DNA of 64,000 nucleotides from an uncultured Bacteroidia bacterium (lineage in GTDB: Bacteria; Bacteroidota; Bacteroidia; Bacteroidales; F082): the NCBI GenBank assembly GCA_902769875.1, contig CACXQV010000013.1, positions 1 to 64,000 on the forward strand. Reading direction: 5' to 3'. A model generated the notes under the pieces. The model had not been told where the DNA came from and ran no database searches. It worked only from the letters and a program-made list of their open reading frames with translations. Position numbers and translations under genes: made by a program. Positions 58,896-64,000 of this stretch are shown here, piece after piece (positions within the stretch are counted from its first letter, which is position 1; each line of letters starts with the position of its first letter).

Positions 58896-60356
58896 ATGAA
58901 TCGGCAGTTTTTCCTCGGACTTCTCCTTCTCGCCATGGCCTTTGTTTCTTGCGCCAAGCGCAACGAAGCGTGCATGCCACCCCCCGCCAGCGACAAGGAT
59001 GCCGAATACGAACAGCTGATCGACTCCATGACAAGGACCATTTGCGATGCCCGGTACCACACCTTTTCCGATACCACTTTGAAGCCTATTCTGGCTTTTT
59101 ACGAACAATGCGACACGCCCCGCTCGCTGTGGATGCAAGCCTGTTGCCACAACCTTTTGGGAGGCTTGACTTTCGAGCGCAACCATATCTCGGAAGAGGC
59201 GGCCAACCATTACTTGGAAGCCCTGCGCATCTTGGACACCCATTTCGATGCTTCGCAAGCCCAAGTCGGACGGCTTTACAGCAAGGTCCATTTCGTCTTG
59301 TCGCGCATGGCCTACAATTTTTCCGACAAGCCATCCGCCTTGCGGTTCGCCATCAAGGGCTTGGACTATGCCACCGCCATTGGAGACACGTCGTGGGTGC
59401 TGCGCTCGTGCGCCAACCTCGGCATGATGTTCGACCGTTTTGGCAGGGGAGGCGACGGCGACTCGGCCTTTCTCTATTGCGAGGAAGGGCTTCGGTGGTC
59501 CGACACGATTCGCTATCGCTACGAGTCAGCCTTTGTCTACAATGCATTGGCCAACAGCCTCCGCCACAGCCACTTGTACGACTCGGCGCTGTTCTATTTC
59601 AACCGCTGCGAAAGGTTGGTCGACAGCACACATCAGTTTTACCACAAAAACTACACAGAGAAGGCTTTCGTGTACTACCAAATGCACGACTACGCCACGG
59701 CAGCCGCCGATTTGTTGGAGGCTTTCAAGACAAGGGACTATAGCCTGAAAGCGCAAGCGGCCACGGGACTTGCCGATTGTTACGAGAAAATGGGCGACAC
59801 GCTAAGCGCGATGCCTTATTATGCCATCGTCAAGGCGTTTCGGGAGAATGACATTTTGGCGAGCAACCACAATGCGGCAACCATGTCGCTGCTGAATGCC
59901 TATCTGAAAGGAAAAAACGCGCCGAAAAACGGGAAAGTTTGGCTTTGGGTCGCGCTGATGCTGTCGGTTCTCGTGGCTGTTTTGCTCGTCCGTCATCGTC
60001 GCATCAAGCGCCACCTGCAAGAGGCGCACGGCCTTGTGGAAGAACAGGCACAGCAGGCCTTGCTGATGAAAGTGCAGGCCATCTACGACGACAAGCGCAG
60101 CAACACTTTCGGTCGCATCCGGGAAGTGTTCGACGAGGCCTTTCCCGAAGCCGTGGCAAGGCTCAAGGCGGCCTTCCCCGACCTGAACGACACCGAGGTC
60201 GATGTTTGCGTGCTCTCGATGTTTCCTTTCCGCGTGAAGGAAATCGCCGACATCCTCGACCTGCGCGAAAACACCGTTTCGAAATATCGCACAAGCATCA
60301 GGAAAAAGACGCAAGCCGATTCGGTTGAGGTGCTTTGGAAGCGGTTTATAGGATGA
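58896..60356 (+). CDS. Membrane-spanning TPR / LuxR-type transcriptional regulator
   Basis: A 486-residue protein; start at 58896 gives a lipoprotein-type signal (MNRQFFLGLLLLAMAFVSCA, Cys19). Residues about 60-340 are periplasmic TPR-like helices (EEAANHYLEALRILDTHFDA; AATGLADCYEKMGDTLSAMP). A single transmembrane helix (WLWVALMLSVLVAVLLV, about 347-365) follows, then a coiled segment and a C-terminal LuxR/GerE-like helix-turn-helix (FPFRVKEIADILDLRENTVS, then KYRTSIRKKT). It thus could sense something in the periplasm and act on DNA directly. Such Bacteroidota proteins are known as one-component regulators. Having both a lipobox and an internal helix is unusual. It precedes two T9SS substrates. 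Confidence 0.85.
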   Translation: MNRQFFLGLLLLAMAFVSCAKRNEACMPPPASDKDAEYEQLIDSMTRTICDARYHTFSDTTLKPILAFYEQCDTPRSLWMQACCHNLLGGLTFERNHISEEAANHYLEALRILDTHFDASQAQVGRLYSKVHFVLSRMAYNFSDKPSALRFAIKGLDYATAIGDTSWVLRSCANLGMMFDRFGRGGDGDSAFLYCEEGLRWSDTIRYRYESAFVYNALANSLRHSHLYDSALFYFNRCERLVDSTHQFYHKNYTEKAFVYYQMHDYATAAADLLEAFKTRDYSLKAQAATGLADCYEKMGDTLSAMPYYAIVKAFRENDILASNHNAATMSLLNAYLKGKNAPKNGKVWLWVALMLSVLVAVLLVRHRRIKRHLQEAHGLVEEQAQQALLMKVQAIYDDKRSNTFGRIREVFDEAFPEAVARLKAAFPDLNDTEVDVCVLSMFPFRVKEIADILDLRENTVSKYRTSIRKKTQADSVEVLWKRFIG

Positions 60357-60577
60357 AAAATCCACTTGATTCGCCGATGTTTTTGTCGGAGAATGAAACG
60401 AATTCTGCGAATTTTCATTGGATTTTTGATGACTTTTTAGTGGAAAAATTTTTCGTAATCCATTGAAATTCAACACTAATTTTCGAGAAAATAGTGGATT
60501 GGCCGATGGAATTGGGATTTTTGGCGGATTTTTGTTATAGTTTTGCGAAACAAGTGAACATCAAAAATCTCATCATC
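60357..60577. other. AT-rich intergenic region
   Basis: About 220 bp with no gene. It holds a TAGTTTTG -7 box at 60538-60545 for the next gene. Nothing else recognised. Confidence 0.4.
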
Positions 60578-62314
60578 ATGAAAACACGTTTTATGCTAAT
60601 GGTTTTGCTTGCCATCAGGATGGCTTGCGGAGCGCAAGTCCTATGTTGGGACGGAACGGTGGCCGAGGCCTACGCCGGTGGCGACGGCACCACAGAAAAC
60701 CCTTACCAAATCGCCACTGCCGAGCAGCTTGCCCTGCTGGCCCACCAAGTCAACGGCGGGGTGGGCAACGATGCCCATTACATCCTCATGAACGACATCT
60801 GCCTCAACGGTTCCGAGGGATTGGAATGGCCGGTGATTGGCCTGATGCCTTACAGCTTTACCGGAATCTTCGATGGCAACGGGTTCACGATCAATGACTT
60901 TCTGGTGAACGACCACGACATTGCAGGCTTTTTCGGGACGGTCGAGAATGCCACCATCAGCAACGTCAGGTTGACCGGAGCGGCCATTTACGACTATGGG
61001 CTGTCGTCGTTTTCGATGTGTACGGGCATCCTTGCCGGACGAGCCTTAAACACGAATATCATCAACTGCTCCGTCGATGGCGAAATGGATTGCTTGTCGA
61101 GCAAATTGGGTGGCGTTGTGGGCTCTTTTATGGCCAGCTATAACGGCGACACCGTTTTCATCAGGGATTGCGAGAACAATGCCAATCTGTTCAGCTACAA
61201 CAACGTGGGCGGCATTGCCGGCTACACCGACTCGAATTACGGCATCTTGTGCATCGAAGGCTGCGTGAACCGTGGCAACGTGTTGGATGGTACGTTTTGC
61301 GGCGGCATGGTGGGCCAAGGCAGTTTCCATATCAGGCATTGCGAAAACTACGGCACCATCACGGCCTCGGTTTCGGCTGGCGGCATGGTTGGGGAGGGCG
61401 ACTGGGACCGCGCCTTGATAGCGTATTGCACCAACCGCAGCAAAGCCGAGATTAAGGGCGAGTGCGCCGGAGGCATCATCGGGACATCGAGAGGCGCAAG
61501 GATGTTGATGTGTGTCAACCAAGCCACCGTCACGGGAACCAGTTCAAGCATGATTCTCGCAGGAGGAATTGCAGGCTCCGACGGCTCGTTCCTGAATTGC
61601 TACAACCGAGGCGACGTCACCTACGAGTTTCACGGCGGGCTTCCCAGTATCATCCAAATGGGCGGCATAACGGGTACGCCAACCAATGGCTATGTCTACA
61701 ATGTTTACAACACGGGCGCCATCCACAAGTCGGTGAACCCAATGATTCCCAACCAAACCTATGGCATCATCATCCCCGCCATATTAACCGACACCACCAT
61801 CCGCAACTGCTATTGGTTCGGCGACTACGAAATCCCTGAATATGTTTACAATGCAGACAGCCATAGCTATGTTTACCTCCCCGGATCGTGTGCTTTCAAC
61901 GAAGGCCCAACACCCACGACTTGGACGCTCGAAACGATGCAATACGGCACCACCGACTTGGTTGAAGCCTTGAACCTTGGCGCGATGGGCCAATGCGTGT
62001 GGATGGAGGACGAAAGCGGTCTGAACGATGGTTTCCCCGTTTTTGTGCCGCCAACCCCACACGGTTTGGATGACCCCGAAATGGCGCAGTTTGGCCTCTA
62101 TCCCAACCCGACCAACGGCATCCTCTTCGTAGAGACGTGCCATGGCGCATCTCTGCCAGCGGCCAACGAATATCGCATTACAAACCTTATGGGCCAAATC
62201 GTGCAATCGGGCCAAATCGTGGATGACGGCCAGCAAATCGATGTTTCGGCATTGCCCATCGGGTTGTATTTCTTCACCATCGACGGGGCAACAAAGAAAT
62301 TCATTGTCAAATAA
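60578..62314 (+). CDS. Secreted GLUG-motif protein with T9SS sorting domain
   Basis: A 578-residue exported protein; start at 60578 gives signal MKTRFMLMVLLAIRMACGAQ. The N-terminal YAGGDGTTENPYQIATAEQL and DAHYILMNDICL segments are the usual entry to GLUG-type beta-helices. Repeated GLUG-like motifs follow (GGVVGSFMAS; VGGIAGYTDSN; GGMVGQGSF; GGMVGEGDW; GGIIGTSRGA; AGGIAGSDGS). The C-terminal T9SS type A domain reads FGLYPNPTNGILFVETCHGA to KKFIVK. Likely a surface adhesin or shielding protein. Followed after 21 bp by another T9SS protein. Confidence 0.88.
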   Translation: MKTRFMLMVLLAIRMACGAQVLCWDGTVAEAYAGGDGTTENPYQIATAEQLALLAHQVNGGVGNDAHYILMNDICLNGSEGLEWPVIGLMPYSFTGIFDGNGFTINDFLVNDHDIAGFFGTVENATISNVRLTGAAIYDYGLSSFSMCTGILAGRALNTNIINCSVDGEMDCLSSKLGGVVGSFMASYNGDTVFIRDCENNANLFSYNNVGGIAGYTDSNYGILCIEGCVNRGNVLDGTFCGGMVGQGSFHIRHCENYGTITASVSAGGMVGEGDWDRALIAYCTNRSKAEIKGECAGGIIGTSRGARMLMCVNQATVTGTSSSMILAGGIAGSDGSFLNCYNRGDVTYEFHGGLPSIIQMGGITGTPTNGYVYNVYNTGAIHKSVNPMIPNQTYGIIIPAILTDTTIRNCYWFGDYEIPEYVYNADSHSYVYLPGSCAFNEGPTPTTWTLETMQYGTTDLVEALNLGAMGQCVWMEDESGLNDGFPVFVPPTPHGLDDPEMAQFGLYPNPTNGILFVETCHGASLPAANEYRITNLMGQIVQSGQIVDDGQQIDVSALPIGLYFFTIDGATKKFIVK

Positions 62315-62335
62315 CCTATTAAAAACCAAAACGAT

Positions 62336-63253
62336 ATGATTACACAAAAATCCAGTTTCGTTTTCGTGCTCATTTTGGCGCTCGGAACGACGTGCATACA
62401 TGCACAAGACACAAAAAACGATGACACATTCCCCTTCGCCACGCAAAAAGGGACGGCTCCTTCGTCGGGTTGCAACCCGAAATACAGCGATTGGCTGCAT
62501 TATGACGACGGTATGTATTACACCAACCTCGCCTATACGCCTGAAGAAATACCTTTTTCGTGGGCGGTGGCGTTTCCTCCGGCCCTGCTTCAATCATACG
62601 AAGGTCACATCCTCACCACGGTGGCCTTGTTCGAAAACGAATGGAACACCGGCGACCTGCTGTTGAGCGTTTATTATGGAAACAACTATATGCCGCTAAC
62701 CTTGGTGAGCCAGCAAATGGTACACCCTTTGTGCGAATGGTGGTTCCACGAAATAGAGCTTGAGCACCCCATCGACATCGACACCTCGAAACATCTGTGG
62801 ATTGTATTCTCCGAGATTACCGTGACCGAGACCTTTTCGGCCGTATGCAGCGAAAACCTGATTGATGCCGACCCCAATGCAAGATGGGTGCAATTCGAGG
62901 AAAACAAATGGATGGATGTCGGTGATTTCGGATTTGCCGACATACAGTTCATGATTCGAGGCTATGTGACCGACCCTTGGGGTATGGAAGTTCCTTTAAC
63001 CGACGATGTCTTAAATGTTTACCCCAATCCGGGGAAGGGTGTGCTAAACATCCGAACAGCCTTGGGAAACGCTTTCGTTGAAGTGTACGACTTGAACGGC
63101 AGGCTCATCCACAGCCAAGCCCTCACTGAGCCTTTGACGGCGATTGATGCCGTGGATTGGGCTGAGGGCGTTTATGTTTGGAAAACCTACACAACGGACG
63201 TTTCGACAGGCTCAACGTCATTGGTGGAAACTGGGAAATGGGTGAAGGAATGA
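62336..63253 (+). CDS. T9SS-sorted secreted protein of unknown function
   Basis: A 305-residue exported protein. Signal MITQKSSFVFVLILALGTTC ending IHAQ. The middle (about 45-215) is a beta-rich module (HYDDGMYYTNLAYTPEEIPF; WWFHEIELEHPIDIDTSKHL) resembling choice-of-anchor-type lectin-like folds. The C-terminal tail is T9SS type A (VLNVYPNPGKGVLNIRTALG; FVEVYDLNGRLIHSQAL). Near the C-terminus TTCGACAGGCTCAACG (63202-63217) encodes STGSTS within the sorting domain and belongs to a dispersed repeat family. Probably co-transcribed with the GLUG protein. Confidence 0.8.
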   Translation: MITQKSSFVFVLILALGTTCIHAQDTKNDDTFPFATQKGTAPSSGCNPKYSDWLHYDDGMYYTNLAYTPEEIPFSWAVAFPPALLQSYEGHILTTVALFENEWNTGDLLLSVYYGNNYMPLTLVSQQMVHPLCEWWFHEIELEHPIDIDTSKHLWIVFSEITVTETFSAVCSENLIDADPNARWVQFEENKWMDVGDFGFADIQFMIRGYVTDPWGMEVPLTDDVLNVYPNPGKGVLNIRTALGNAFVEVYDLNGRLIHSQALTEPLTAIDAVDWAEGVYVWKTYTTDVSTGSTSLVETGKWVKE

Positions 63254-63276
63254 CGGACCCAAATGACTGTAAAGAT

Positions 63277-63297
63277 ACTTTACACTCACTGTAAAGT
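63277..63297. repeat. Short hairpin after the T9SS protein gene
   Basis: ACTTTACA/TGTAAAGT with a 5-nt loop. No T-tract, so termination is doubtful. It may simply separate convergent genes. Confidence 0.35.
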
Positions 63298-63335
63298 GTT
63301 GCGGCCTCGCAATTGCAAGAGATTGGGATGGGGCT

Positions 63336-64000
63336 TTATTCTTCAATCAACCGCTTCATATCTTCCTCTGGCGGCAACAGTTCGCGCAACCTGTTCTGCA
63401 TTTGCTGGTATGTGGCCACCCCCATCGGTTTCAAATAATCTTGGAGTACATATTCCACGTAAGCCTTGTCCGCTTTCTTGCAAAGTATGATACCTACGGA
63501 AGGGTTCTCTTCTGGAAGTTTTTCCTCGTCGTCAAGAACGCGGAGATAGGCCGCAAGTTGACCCAAATAGGACGGCTTGAACTGGCCTTTTTTCAACTCT
63601 ACAACCACAAGGGATTGCAGCTCACGGTTGAAAAACAGCAAGTCTATCCAATGGTCGTGGCCCAATCTGTCGTAATGAACCTGATGCCCCTTATAAGTGA
63701 ACGACTTACCGAAAGTCATTATGAAGTTCTTTATGTTCATCACAATCTTGCTCTCAATAACTCTCTCATCCACATCGATGGGGTCTGAAACGTCAATGTC
63801 TTCCACGTTGATGTAATCCAACAAATAGGAATCTTTGAACATTTGCAATGTACGGAGGGCAAGTGCCTTGTCGGGAATGGCTTTGAAAAAGTTGTTGGGG
63901 AGAGCCTGACGATGGTTGTAGGTTTTGGCCTTCATTATCTCCTCAAGGTCGTCCACTTTCAAACGCTGTTGGTAAGCCAACTGGATATAATATTTTCGTT
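63336..64000 (-). CDS. YhcG/DUF1016 family PDDEXK nuclease, N-terminus outside window
   Basis: The frame is open to the right edge; upstream of the TTG at 63980 it reads KYYIQLAYQQRLKV, the family continuation, so the true start lies beyond 64000. The visible 220 residues are the C-terminal nuclease domain: FIMTFGKSFTYKGHQVHYDR, DHWIDLLFFNRELQSLVVVE and LKKGQFKPSYLGQLAAYL, with the D-x(n)-ExK site (Asp in WIDLLFF, Glu-x-Lys in VELKKG). Such proteins are common near restriction and mobile elements; function unproven. Confidence 0.88.
   Translation of the reverse strand, partial: RKYYIQLAYQQRLKVDDLEEIMKAKTYNHRQALPNNFFKAIPDKALALRTLQMFKDSYLLDYINVEDIDVSDPIDVDERVIESKIVMNIKNFIMTFGKSFTYKGHQVHYDRLGHDHWIDLLFFNRELQSLVVVELKKGQFKPSYLGQLAAYLRVLDDEEKLPEENPSVGIILCKKADKAYVEYVLQDYLKPMGVATYQQMQNRLRELLPPEEDMKRLIEE

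Overview
The window reads as a piece of a Bacteroidales chromosome (phylum Bacteroidota), probably an uncultured gut or rumen lineage. The evidence is several secreted proteins ending in type IX secretion (T9SS) sorting domains, a TonB-dependent receptor paired with a DUF4249 lipoprotein, an S46 dipeptidyl-peptidase of DPP11 type, BACON-like domains, GH92, and many promoters with the Bacteroidota -7 box TAnnTTTG. I saw no rRNA, tRNA, CRISPR array or phage structural genes. All calls come from reading the sequence; no database search was run.

Layout. 1-10.9 kb: a huge multidomain secreted protein that runs off the left edge, a TonB receptor/DUF4249 pair, a flavodoxin lipoprotein, a DUF937 protein and a BspA-like leucine-rich repeat protein. 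10.9-18 kb (minus strand): DPP11-like peptidase, an AlbA_2/Schlafen-type ATP-binding regulator with a 21-bp tandem repeat, a BRO-N protein, a small hypothetical, a MATE pump and a small exported protein. 18.1-23.2 kb: a 1673-residue T9SS substrate. 23.5-29.1 kb: a tightly coupled four-gene operon (LysM protein with a degenerate lytic-transglycosylase domain, two SGNH hydrolases, MBOAT acyltransferase), best explained as envelope-glycan O-acetylation. 29.1-29.4 kb: a MITE-like element. Then methionine aminopeptidase.

30.3-43.4 kb is an accessory, defence-like island. It holds a DUF3791-DUF3990-DUF3791 locus whose middle gene has decayed, an IS1634-type insertion sequence with a 71-bp target duplication, an Abi_2/AbiF-type HEPN protein with its own promoter and hairpin leader, an EcoRI-family adenine methyltransferase preceded by a long RNA leader with mutually exclusive helices, a DUF262-HNH nuclease coupled to that methyltransferase, AAA ATPase/nuclease genes (one intact, one a remnant) and a type II restriction-modification pair. 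The housekeeping primase dnaG sits inside the island. Families of palindromic repeats punctuate the region.

43.5-64 kb is mostly core: GH92 alpha-mannosidase, mnmA, an RluA-type pseudouridine synthase, HdeD, LysE, a GH3-family protein, a beta-helix/M6 protease, an MBL hydrolase, a TfoX domain fused to an outer-membrane beta-barrel, a MntA-HepT toxin-antitoxin pair, trkA-trkH potassium uptake, a membrane-spanning TPR/LuxR regulator, two more T9SS substrates and a YhcG-type nuclease cut by the right edge. The strongest candidates for something undescribed are the structured leader with the methyltransferase/DUF262-HNH pair, the AbiF-like gene with its RNA hairpin, and the O-acetylation operon with an inactivated transglycosylase.
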